From NCBI RefSeq assembly GCF_020526085.1, contig NZ_CP084875.1:135822-199821 (forward strand): a stretch of DNA of 64,000 nt. Reading direction: 5' to 3'. Shown here in pieces: positions 18,493 to 26,426 of the stretch. The DNA is from Klebsiella africana. GTDB taxonomy: Bacteria; Pseudomonadota; Gammaproteobacteria; Enterobacterales; Enterobacteriaceae. Below the pieces are notes generated by a model. That model worked only from the letters and a program-made list of their open reading frames with translations. It was not told the DNA's origin and searched no databases. Position 1 is the first letter of the stretch; every line of letters begins with the position of its first letter. The translations under genes were made by a program, and so were the position numbers.

Positions 18493-19658
18493 TCATTAAT
18501 CAGACTTGGTCGTTTAGTTACTCGTGACTCCCGTTCCTGGTAAAGCTTGTCACGAAGGATATACAGCTCAGTCTTTTCACCCGGTTGTAAGAATGCTTTA
18601 TCAAAGATTGCGGTAGCAATCACACCTGGTGTTATGCATTTTTGGTCATCAACAACCGATGGATATGTCAGTGTGTTTTGCACAAGAATGACATCAACCA
18701 GTTCACGAGCCCCAATAAGACGTTGCCCAAGTTTTGCGTAAAAATTAAACCGGCAAGGGGATTTTTCGTTATTAGGTATAACCGAAAGTTTATCTAGTTG
18801 GAGTGCAAAACCGGTAGGTACCTCACCGTTAGCAACGGGATAAAGAATATCTATTATCCTTTGTTTGCGGTCATCCTGAGCAATAGCTTTTTCGTCAAGC
18901 TCACCCGATTGCGCTTTTTCAAGAAGTTCTTTATTTGTGTTTTCAGCGATATGGCGATCACGTTCAATGGCCATGTTTCGCGTTAACTGTGTTTGAACAC
19001 GAATCATAGCTCCCGGTACATCGATGGGGATCAATGTCAGGTTATATGTTGATTCAGGAACCCCTTCTTCGGACAACATGATACCTATAGGCGCATCTTT
19101 TACAGTTGTTATAAAGACACTGCCACCTTCTACATAGATGGTTGTATCTTCTGACGGTGCAGTTGTAGAAACGCTTACGTTCTTAAAAGTCGTCTGGATA
19201 CGGTTTTGTAAACCTAATGAAACAGGGAGAACAATGTTTCCACCCGGCGGCACCGTGACGTTTTGCATTGGCTGATACCGTTTTTTTGCTTCGTTTACCG
19301 CTTTCTGTCCAGGCCCCTCAGAAGGGGTATTGTTCAACAGGGAATCGGTCATTGACCGAACCGCTGGTGAAGAAGCACTCGCTGGTGAAAGTCCGGGGGC
19401 AGCAGGTAGTGCAGTTGTCGGGCGGTTCGAATTAACAGGCGGCTGATTGCTGTCAATTGGTGGTTGATTAACAGCCACTGTCCCCGGAACTTGTTTAACT
19501 GCATTAGTTACAATATTCATAGCTTCGGCGGAATCAGGTGGTTCATCGAAAGCTTGTGTATTCACTGCCGACGCCGGAATACTGAACGGTTCATCTGCAT
19601 GAACAAATGGAGCCAGCACGTTTAATGTGATTAGTATACCTAAGAGTTTTCTTTTCAT
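18489..19658 (-). CDS. trhK: T4SS secretin-like core protein TrhK (TraK/VirB9 family)
   Basis: 389 aa with signal peptide (MKRKLLGILITLNVLAPFVHA), a Pro/Ser-rich N-terminal region longer than in F TraK, then the TraK-type domain (VTVPPGGNIVLPVSLGLQNR, FKNVSVSTT, IYVEGGSVFITTV, YNLTLIPIDVPGAMIRV). TraK forms the outer-membrane ring with TraV and TraB. It starts 1 bp after trhE. Confidence 0.9.
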   Translation of the reverse strand: MKRKLLGILITLNVLAPFVHADEPFSIPASAVNTQAFDEPPDSAEAMNIVTNAVKQVPGTVAVNQPPIDSNQPPVNSNRPTTALPAAPGLSPASASSPAVRSMTDSLLNNTPSEGPGQKAVNEAKKRYQPMQNVTVPPGGNIVLPVSLGLQNRIQTTFKNVSVSTTAPSEDTTIYVEGGSVFITTVKDAPIGIMLSEEGVPESTYNLTLIPIDVPGAMIRVQTQLTRNMAIERDRHIAENTNKELLEKAQSGELDEKAIAQDDRKQRIIDILYPVANGEVPTGFALQLDKLSVIPNNEKSPCRFNFYAKLGQRLIGARELVDVILVQNTLTYPSVVDDQKCITPGVIATAIFDKAFLQPGEKTELYILRDKLYQERESRVTKRPSLINE

Positions 19659-19659
19659 A

Positions 19660-20520
19660 TTATTGAGCTTCTGCTTCGTTCAGTTGCTTGTTCATATCGG
19701 TATTTTCAGTGAACTCTTTTTCCAATACCTTCCCGTTAACTGTAACTTTTTTGATATTAGGGGTCCCTGAATACTGGTTCAGATACAGTATTCGAGGTCG
19801 CCCACTTTTCACACTCAAAACCATCTCGTAAGTCCAACGCTCAGTTTGTTCCTTATCAGAGACGTTTAGGAATTTAGTTTTGCGAGTACCCCATACATAA
19901 AGAACATTATCACTGGGTAAAAAGTTGACGTCCTCTGCAACAAACGTTTGATCAACCTTTCTGGCAAGCATTAAATCCGAGGCTTTTTTGAGTTCTGCTT
20001 CTAACTCGCTCTGTTTAGATGCCGGAAACATCTTAAGAATATAACTGGTAACGAAAGTAACATTCTTAGGGTTAATGTTCCCCAATGTGGTTGCTATAAA
20101 TAGCCCCCATTGCGTCTTATATGACTCACTTGCCTTACTTCCGGCAACGGAAACTTCCTCAGTCATATCCGGAGGGATGGCAATGACCTCAGTTGTGGAA
20201 AAAAAGACCACTTTAATTACCAAAAGGCCAGCAATCACCGTCAATAATCCATTGTTTAAGATTAATTTTTTGTCACGCTGAATTAACTGACTGTAGGTAA
20301 GTTCAGCACCCGTTTTCTTCCCTTTTTTGGGAGGCTCGAGTTCTTTTGACAAATTCAGGATGGACTTATGACGTTGAATTTTATCATTGCTGTAACTTTC
20401 AGTTTTTTCATGCTGGACGTCGTCAGCCTCATCATCCTTTGATTTATCAACTGTCTTCTTCTTCGGTACAAACCTGAAGAAGTTCATGACGTTCTCTAAA
20501 AGTGACTTTTTCTCGTTCAT
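19660..20520 (-). CDS. trhE: T4SS inner-membrane protein TrhE (TraE/VirB8-like)
   Basis: 286 aa: a charged cytoplasmic N-terminus of about 90 residues, one membrane segment (91-108, GLLTVIAGLLVIKVVFF), then a periplasmic NTF2-like domain with TraE features (PPDMTEEVSVAGSKAS, YKTQWGLFIATTLGNINP, NVLYVWGTRKTK). TraE-type proteins nucleate T4SS assembly at the inner membrane. A palindrome copy, AAAAGTGACTTTTT (20498-20511), spans codons 4-8. Confidence 0.9.
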   Translation of the reverse strand: MNEKKSLLENVMNFFRFVPKKKTVDKSKDDEADDVQHEKTESYSNDKIQRHKSILNLSKELEPPKKGKKTGAELTYSQLIQRDKKLILNNGLLTVIAGLLVIKVVFFSTTEVIAIPPDMTEEVSVAGSKASESYKTQWGLFIATTLGNINPKNVTFVTSYILKMFPASKQSELEAELKKASDLMLARKVDQTFVAEDVNFLPSDNVLYVWGTRKTKFLNVSDKEQTERWTYEMVLSVKSGRPRILYLNQYSGTPNIKKVTVNGKVLEKEFTENTDMNKQLNEAEAQ

Positions 20521-20538
20521 TACTTCTCCGGGGTTAAT

Positions 20539-20841
20539 TTAGCTGTACAGCACTCTCATAAAGGGATCAGAGAAATATCGACTCTGGTAAACAGTTCTTC
20601 CAGGAAGAAAACCATTCCACCAAAGTTTATGTTTCAATCTCCCCCGTACAGAGCTTTCCTTAGCTTTGTTGTATGAGACCCAGTAAACAACTGCGGTTAC
20701 TGTGGCTATCGTCATGCATTCAAAAATGTTCCCGAATGCCAAGAGTCCCATAACAACACCAATCTGCTTTGCATCAAAAAAGAGAATCAGCAAAGGTAAA
20801 TTAATCCGGTATGGAAAGCGGTATGTGTAGTTATTTTCCAT
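20539..20841 (-). CDS. trhL: T4SS inner-membrane protein TrhL (TraL/VirB3 family)
   Basis: 100 aa. The N-terminal FPYRINLPLLILFFDAKQIG block and a pair of hydrophobic segments (about 30-60) match TraL/VirB3 proteins, which associate with the VirB4 ATPase. It is the first gene after the hairpin that follows the pilin gene. Confidence 0.88.
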   Translation of the reverse strand: MENNYTYRFPYRINLPLLILFFDAKQIGVVMGLLAFGNIFECMTIATVTAVVYWVSYNKAKESSVRGRLKHKLWWNGFLPGRTVYQSRYFSDPFMRVLYS

Positions 20842-20886
20842 TCAGTTACCACCAGTAGTCATCATGCTCTCTATTGTACAGGTAAT

Positions 20887-20910
20887 AAAAAGGGGACTTT
20901 CGTCCCCAAA
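20887..20910 (-). terminator. Attenuator-like terminator between trhA and trhL
   Basis: On the minus strand the stem GGGGAC-GAAA-GTCCCC is followed by TTTTTATT. It lies 33 bp after the pilin stop. A second hairpin with TTTTGCT/AGCAAAA arms (about 20917-20936) sits directly between. Partial termination here would give more pilin than downstream assembly mRNA. Confidence 0.75.
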
Positions 20911-20942
20911 TTGTTGTTTTGCTCGTTTAGCAAAAAATTTTT

Positions 20943-21311
20943 TTAAAGCACAACACCCGCATCAAGGAATCCGGTGATGATTTTTTCGCCGTTAGCCAAA
21001 ATCATCATCATCAGGAATGAAACGAGTGCCAAACCCGGGTTCGGACGGCCGATGGAGAAGTAGAATGCAGAGATCAGCATACATGCGGCCAGTGCCTTCC
21101 CGGGCGCGCCACTTAAAGCTTCTGAAAGTTGGGTCCAAATTTCACCCAAGGCTCCGTCATCCCCGCCCGCCAAAGCAATAGATGAGAACAACGCAGCGCA
21201 CAACAGCGCAATAAATACCTGGAACATTTTATTGCTAAGCATATTACGCAGGCTTTCAGCCAGAGTGTAGTTAGCAGTAGTGCCGCTCATAGCCATTGAT
21301 TTCTGGATCAT
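20943..21311 (-). CDS. trhA: Conjugative pilin precursor TrhA
   Basis: 122 aa from ATG 21311 (SD AGGAG, 8 nt spacing). It has a long leader with a hydrophobic stretch ending ALA (residues 46-48), then GGDDGALGEIW and two hydrophobic helices separated by SIGRPNPG, ending FLDAGVVL. The expected mature form is about 74 residues, the usual TraA-type hairpin pilin. In IncHI plasmids the pilin is matured by TrhP and is believed to be cyclic; the sequence alone cannot show this. First gene of the operon, preceded by a long site-rich region. Confidence 0.87.
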   Translation of the reverse strand: MIQKSMAMSGTTANYTLAESLRNMLSNKMFQVFIALLCAALFSSIALAGGDDGALGEIWTQLSEALSGAPGKALAACMLISAFYFSIGRPNPGLALVSFLMMMILANGEKIITGFLDAGVVL

Positions 21312-22126
21312 TGTGAAACTCCTGAATGCGAAAATTGTATATGTATTCTGGTGACTAACCAGCAATTGGAGAATACCCTGGGTTAATTTTTGATTTTCAA
21401 ACTAAGAAACAAATTTTTTAAACAAAAAAGAGAAAACGCTGAAGTTATAAAAGTTACTTTTCAATGAGTTTTTTTCTTATCGACATGTCATTATCAATTA
21501 GTTACAAATTGCGCCCTGTTTCATTCATTTCACTTTTCCAAAGAAAACATATTGATTTTAAAGTAGATTTTGACAACTTCTTTTCTCCCGATATCCTTTT
21601 TATCCTCCTGAACATTCTTGGTTTCTTCGAAAAAGTCACTTTTTTGTCCACGCAAACACTGTTTTTGCGATCATAAAAGTTACTTTTGGACCTGATAAAT
21701 TCTGATGTCCTTTAAAAAAGTGACTATTGGTCACCATCTTAATGTTCACTTCTGCAGCAAGGAGAGCCAGGGAGTAGAGAAAAGTCACTTTTTGGCTGCG
21801 ATACAGTTCAGGTGTTAATTTTCCCCTTCCAGCTTTACTACCATAATTAGTGGGTCATCAAAAGAGGCGCACAAATCCTCCAAAAATGGTCCTAAAATGT
21901 AGAGAAAATGGAGAAATTTTGAATAAATTGTAACCCACTTAACATATTGATTTATAATAATTTAATGTCATTTTTAGAATAATTATCTAAAAGACTACGG
22001 TTACACATAGCACGTTGGAACATAATCAGCTATAGAAGATAAAACTTACGCTTTTACCCTCTTCCCATGGGCCATTTCTAAATGTAAATTTAAGAGAATT
22101 CTTATGTTTGTCATGAAAGGAATATC
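21312..22126 (-). promoter_or_regulatory. Upstream region of the pilin operon with clustered palindromes
   Basis: 815 bp of AT-rich DNA without a convincing gene. Palindrome copies at 21449-21461 (AAAAGTTACTTTT), 21630-21645 (AAAAAGTCACTTTTTT), 21675-21687 (AAAAGTTACTTTT), about 21714 (AAAAGTGACTATT, imperfect) and 21780-21793 (AAAAGTCACTTTTT): five in 345 bp, the densest cluster in the window. It lies between the leftward transfer operon and rightward putative regulator genes, so it probably holds both promoters. Confidence 0.65.
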
Positions 22127-22441
22127 ATGAAAAGTCGGATGGTAGAGGTCGCTGGGTTAAATCTTAAAATTACCTTACATAACAATATGTTAGCCTTGAG
22201 TTATAATATTGATGGGCTCAGTATTTACAATACAAGTCGTATTATTCGCAACTCAAAACTAACCGAATCTGAGATTTTCTCAAGAATTGACGCTGATTTT
22301 GTTAGCAAAGTTTTTTCTGTAAATATCAAGCAGATAAACAACATCGTACATTCTAATGTCAGCGTAATACCTATACAGACTCAAGCTAAACAGGTTAACG
22401 TTGCAGCTGGAGTAATGGCGTCTTGTTTCAAGAATTACTGA
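22127..22441 (+). CDS. Small protein of unknown function (104 aa)
   Basis: 104 aa with a good SD (AAAGGAA, 6 nt). No signal peptide and no recognised motif; mixed strand/helix composition with an internal RIIRNSKLTESEIFSRID helix that could be DNA-related, though nothing specific supports it. First of the rightward genes facing trhA, so it may take part in transfer regulation. Conversely, its isolation (145 bp before the next start) leaves it only moderately certain. Confidence 0.6.
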   Translation: MKSRMVEVAGLNLKITLHNNMLALSYNIDGLSIYNTSRIIRNSKLTESEIFSRIDADFVSKVFSVNIKQINNIVHSNVSVIPIQTQAKQVNVAAGVMASCFKNY

Positions 22442-22585
22442 TTAATCGTATAGATACCATAGGGATAATCGGAAGTATTACCGCTCCCCTGCTTGTGATG
22501 TCAGCTGGTTCTGGTGACATAAAAATACCCCCTTACCTAGCGATCTTTTCCTGATAGGATTGGAATATTTGTGAGGGAGGTAAAT

Positions 22586-23254
22586 ATGTGGGTCACAAAA
22601 GATAATGAAATTATCTCAGATGCTGAACCGGATTCAGACGGTTTTATGGAAGTTCGCCGTCCATGCCCTGACTGTTTAGGTTCAGGTATAAACTGCCTCC
22701 AGTGTGCTGGTTCTGGCTCATTGCCGCCTGTTATGGAAAAAGTATATCCTGTGTACGAGTGGGCTTCTAAAAACTCTCTACAGATGCCATTTAAATCACC
22801 TGAACAAGCACTTATTAAAAGCTTTCTTAAAGTTATTTTAGAGGCTCCCAATCAGGGTAAAAGTAATTTTTACTCAGCACTCATCCAAAAATTGGATAAA
22901 AGTTACTTTCCTACAATGTTACAATTTCGATGTCTGAAACCTAATGGGTATAGAAAAAGTTCAGCAATCAGCCTTCAAGTTCGGCCCTTTACTGCCAAAA
23001 TCGGTACCAAACTGTATCTGGCTCTCACCGTAATTAAAATTCAGGTGCTCACCAGAAAATACTCTTCTGAGAATTTTTCGTCTTTACTTTTGGAGACCTC
23101 TGACCACCGGCATTTTATTGCTTATGATACGCACCCATCAGGGTTCATTCTTGGCAATATAATTAATTGCAATATCCAAGTTGTTAAACGACTCTGGGTT
23201 AATAATATGAGTATATTGCTGGTGAAAATGATCTCATCTTCTCTGATTAAGTGA
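22586..23254 (+). CDS. DnaJ-type zinc-finger protein without J domain (222 aa)
   Basis: Start at ATG 22586 because of the GGGAGG SD. Two CxxCxGxG-type motifs (C27-PD-C30-LGSG and C37-LQ-C40-AGSG) form what looks like one DnaJ/RING-like zinc site; the following 170 residues are not recognised. The location just upstream of the pilin operon, divergent from it, is where IncHI plasmids could carry transfer activators (R27 uses TrhR/TrhY), but I cannot map either name to it. Palindrome-type copies lie in its coding sequence (about 22857, imperfect, and 22898-22910). Confidence 0.72.
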   Translation: MWVTKDNEIISDAEPDSDGFMEVRRPCPDCLGSGINCLQCAGSGSLPPVMEKVYPVYEWASKNSLQMPFKSPEQALIKSFLKVILEAPNQGKSNFYSALIQKLDKSYFPTMLQFRCLKPNGYRKSSAISLQVRPFTAKIGTKLYLALTVIKIQVLTRKYSSENFSSLLLETSDHRHFIAYDTHPSGFILGNIINCNIQVVKRLWVNNMSILLVKMISSSLIK

Positions 23255-23309
23255 CAGTGGTTACCAAACAGAAATTATAAGTCTTTTAAAGAGGCAATAC
23301 TTACTCGTT

Positions 23310-24074
23310 ATGAATAGTCATAAGAATTACAAAGAGTTAGGGTTATTGCAGGATTTTTTTAGAAAAAACCATAAAGCTACCTTTAATTGTGATCAAAATA
23401 AAGTTGAGATCACCTCTTGTGATATCACTCCACTTCTTGTTAAAGGTAAAAGTAACTTTCAACAGGCTAAGTTTTGTTTATCCGGACCGGTGATGCATTT
23501 GCGGTATCAACCTTTATGGTTTGCTATTTTGCTGGGGCTGAACGCGAGACAACCAATCCATCAAGAACTTCAGTTCAATATTTCACTTGTTGAACTTATA
23601 GAAAAATCGGGACGTGTTTGTCAGGCACTCGGAATCAGGCAAGTCAACTATACACTTGCTGAAGTTTCTTACTTTTTGTTGCTGCTCATAGAGTTCAGAA
23701 TCGAGATACAAAAAAGTAATATCTGTCAAACCTGCTCGGTTTTTACAGAAATCAGTCACGATATAGATTTTCAGTCTATCAGCATGGCTAGTGTTACTAT
23801 CAATCCTAGAGTTGTTGACAAACTTTGGGAACTGACTAATTCGGCGTCTGTTTTTTTGACAACTCTCTTTTTTGCCAAGCGCCCGGAACTATACAGCCTA
23901 CTGCAAAAGTTACTTTCAAAAACTGAAGAGGTTTCCCTTAGTGACATTGCTCCTGCAACGTTTCAACACGTACAGTTGTTATGCCGTCATGGCCTCGTCA
24001 CCTACACTAAAAAGCATAAAACACTTGATATTCATAGTGTTAGCGTTTTAATTGAAGGTCTCTACCCATTGTAA
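23310..24074 (+). CDS. Putative regulator-like protein, unknown family (254 aa)
   Basis: 254 aa, soluble, no signal peptide. The C-terminal part (FAKRPELYSLLQKLLSKTEEVSLSDIAPATFQHVQLLCRHGLVTY) has the helix pattern of a winged helix-turn-helix, which would fit a transcription or replication regulator; this is inference. It contains palindrome copies at 23449-23461 and 23904-23916, and one follows its stop (24084-24096). It lies between the zinc-finger gene and the ParB-like gene on the same strand. Confidence 0.65.
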   Translation: MNSHKNYKELGLLQDFFRKNHKATFNCDQNKVEITSCDITPLLVKGKSNFQQAKFCLSGPVMHLRYQPLWFAILLGLNARQPIHQELQFNISLVELIEKSGRVCQALGIRQVNYTLAEVSYFLLLLIEFRIEIQKSNICQTCSVFTEISHDIDFQSISMASVTINPRVVDKLWELTNSASVFLTTLFFAKRPELYSLLQKLLSKTEEVSLSDIAPATFQHVQLLCRHGLVTYTKKHKTLDIHSVSVLIEGLYPL

Positions 24075-24201
24075 ACAACCAGTAAAAGTAACTTTCACAA
24101 AAAATATTCCAAACTGGCTTTTTTGACCACATAGCGAGAAATTTTTACAAAATAATACTGTACAGTCTAATTTCAGGATTGAATCAGTCATAGGTAAGAA
24201 A

Positions 24202-25380
24202 ATGAAACAAACAGCTGACTTTTTTATCTCTACAGAGCGGAACGGGAGGCTAGTCAAAAATTTGCGGGAATTTAGTGACGCAAATCCTGACATTTGCCAC
24301 AAAGCGGTTAATGGCCAACCGTTTATGATCGACCCAAGGGCATTAGTGTTAGTTCCAAACTGGAACTGCCGTGAGATGGGCTTGGGTGAGGCATACTACA
24401 AATTACCTAAACCTGCCGAGCATATTCAGAATCTAAAAAAAGCATTTCTGAATGGGGCAGACATTGACCCTATAACTGTCGTTATTGTTGACGGTAAACC
24501 ACTTGTTCGACAGGGGAACTGTCGTACAAGAGCTGCGCTTTTGGCTCAACAAGAATCAGGTCTGCCCATCCTAGTTAGATTGCGTGAGTTCCAGGGGGAC
24601 GAGATAGAACAAGAATGGCATTCTCTGGATGGGGCGAAATCTCTCCCCCTTTGCCCCGTAGGTCGCGGCATTGCCTATAGCAGACTGGTAAATGATGCCG
24701 GGATGTCTGTTGAGCAGGTTGCACAACGGGAAAACATTTCTGAAATGGCAGTTCGCCAAATCATTTCTCTTGCAACCATCGATGACGAATTAAAGACGTT
24801 GATCAGTCAGGATGTGATTTCGTACACACTCTGTCTGGAATTAATTCGTGATCTTGGTGAAAAGGAAGCTCTTGATAAAATTCGGGCCGACCTAAACGCC
24901 AAGATAAAGGTTATTAATAATTCCACAGGGAGTGATACCCTTCCTCTGAATGTTGCCGAAATAATTAAGTCTCATGGTAGTCCTAAGGCTGTCAGGGTCA
25001 CTAAATCTTCACTGGGAGTGCAACCAATTCCTCGTAAACTGGCACAAAATCTCGCAGCCAGTACTAAAGAGGTTTGCAACAGATTACGAGCCTCCCTGCC
25101 CTCTTCGTTTGATCTCAATCAGATTGGACCCAACGAAAAAATAAATATTGAAGTTGACAGACATCTAATTGAACTTATATTTAACTCTGATGACTCTATT
25201 CGTGGCCATGAAGCTAAGCTCGAGCGTAAAACAACAAAGGGAAAACTTTCTAGTTCTGACCCATCAGTAACATCAGAGGTAAACTCTAATGCGCTGCCAG
25301 CTAATGATCCTATGGAGGAGCCCGCTTCAGAAAGTCAGGAAAACGAATTTTCGCTATTGAATTTAGATTCCGCAGTTTGA
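24202..25380 (+). CDS. ParB/KorB-like DNA-binding protein without adjacent ParA (392 aa)
   Basis: 392 aa. The N-terminal ParB/Srx-type domain is visible as DIDPITVVIVDGKPLVRQGN followed by CRTRAALLA (about residues 93-117, the box corresponding to GxRRxxA), then a helix-turn-helix (GMSVEQVAQRENISEMAVRQ, about 173-193) and the downstream ParB-type helices. The C-terminus is low-complexity (SSDPSVTSEVNSNALPANDP). ParB relatives either load on parS for partition or, like KorB of RK2, bind many dispersed operators. There is no ParA beside it; parAB proper lies 6 kb away. A palindrome copy lies 106 bp upstream. SD AGGTAAGA. Confidence 0.85.
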   Translation: MKQTADFFISTERNGRLVKNLREFSDANPDICHKAVNGQPFMIDPRALVLVPNWNCREMGLGEAYYKLPKPAEHIQNLKKAFLNGADIDPITVVIVDGKPLVRQGNCRTRAALLAQQESGLPILVRLREFQGDEIEQEWHSLDGAKSLPLCPVGRGIAYSRLVNDAGMSVEQVAQRENISEMAVRQIISLATIDDELKTLISQDVISYTLCLELIRDLGEKEALDKIRADLNAKIKVINNSTGSDTLPLNVAEIIKSHGSPKAVRVTKSSLGVQPIPRKLAQNLAASTKEVCNRLRASLPSSFDLNQIGPNEKINIEVDRHLIELIFNSDDSIRGHEAKLERKTTKGKLSSSDPSVTSEVNSNALPANDPMEEPASESQENEFSLLNLDSAV

Positions 25381-25403
25381 ATTTAAACAACGAGATAATT
25401 TAA

Positions 25404-25550
25404 ATGATAGAGGATTGGGCTATGTCTGATAGTAAAATCAACGAGATGCAGGGAATCCCCCCTTTTCCAGAAAATGGAGAACCTGTTGCAGTATTGGTTC
25501 CCCCGGTAGCAATGAATAATTTTCCGGAGGCTAATCCAGAAGAGGATTAA
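25404..25550 (+). CDS. Short acidic, proline-rich ORF (48 aa)
   Basis: ATG 25404 to TAA 25550, directly after the ParB-like gene in the same direction; an internal ATG at 25422 is better spaced from GAGG. The product is MIEDWAMSDSKINEMQGIPP followed by a Pro/Val stretch and an EANPEED tail. Coding-like codon use and placement suggest a real small gene, but no homology is known to me. Confidence 0.4.
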   Translation: MIEDWAMSDSKINEMQGIPPFPENGEPVAVLVPPVAMNNFPEANPEED

Positions 25551-25807
25551 CTACTTCTTTGAACCTATTCGTCTTTAAAGTAAGGGGCTATTTTACAGCT
25601 CCTTATTTTATTGTAACTTAACCTAAAAATACCTTCCTTTCGTTATAGACACTGAATAAAATCCATTCCGATCTTATTAGTGAATGTTTTTGATGTATAT
25701 AAATTAACTCCTTATTCGCCCTTTTTGTATTTTTAAAATAGGGTATGTACAAGCCTTTTTCATTTGATTTAATTGTGTCATACATAACGCGATGGTGGGG
25801 CCTATCC

Positions 25808-26266
25808 ATGACACATTCGAATGAAAGTTGGTATTCAGTTGACGGTCAGTTAATTGATAATAAACTTGTTTTCAATATTAATGAATTCAACGGCACTGCT
25901 CGGTATGAAAAAAATTTTATCTGCTCATATTGTAAAGGGTCAGGTCGTCATCGTATCAGTTATGCAAATTCTTTAGGAAAATGTACCTCGTGTAAAGGTA
26001 CGGGCAAACAAGGTACCTTAATAAAAGAGTGTTTCACGCTTCAAATGCTTTTTAAAAAGAATTATCTAGCTGCTAAAAAGATTGTTTCTTCACGACACTG
26101 GCGTGAGAGTCAAGGAAAAAATTTATCAGCCCTTGAGAGACAAATCATGTCTTCAAGCAACAAAAACCCCTTCCTTAAAAGCCTTACGCTTACGATTCAA
26201 AGTGGTCGTCATCTTTCAACTAAGCAGATTGCTGTTGCAGAAAGTATCCTTTCGCAACTCAGCTGA
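25808..26266 (+). CDS. DnaJ-type zinc-finger protein without J domain (152 aa)
   Basis: Two CxxCxGxG motifs (C39-SY-C42-KGSG and C59-TS-C62-KGTG, from ATG 25808) followed by a helical C-terminus (LSALERQIMSSSNKNPFLKS). An in-frame ATG at 25745 would add 21 residues. Same architecture as the 222-aa protein at 22586. These fingers occur in DnaJ and in small plasmid/phage proteins that may bind nucleic acid or unfolded protein; the function here is unknown. Confidence 0.68.
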   Translation: MTHSNESWYSVDGQLIDNKLVFNINEFNGTARYEKNFICSYCKGSGRHRISYANSLGKCTSCKGTGKQGTLIKECFTLQMLFKKNYLAAKKIVSSRHWRESQGKNLSALERQIMSSSNKNPFLKSLTLTIQSGRHLSTKQIAVAESILSQLS

Positions 26267-26426
26267 ACCTCGGAGTGAAAATGTCACTATCAAAAGATGG
26301 TGACATTTCTTTCTTTTGCTCTCTTATGTCGGAAACCCAAAAATTTCACATGATACTATTCTCGTATAGACCTATGAGTGTCTTTGAAAAGTAACTTTCG
26401 TGGCTTCTCACATAAAAAGGTTTCCT

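Noticed and set aside
21464..21676. 70-codon frame inside the palindrome cluster upstream of trhA
   Set aside because: Phe/Leu/Ser-rich product typical of AT-rich noncoding DNA; overlaps several palindrome sites and has no SD.
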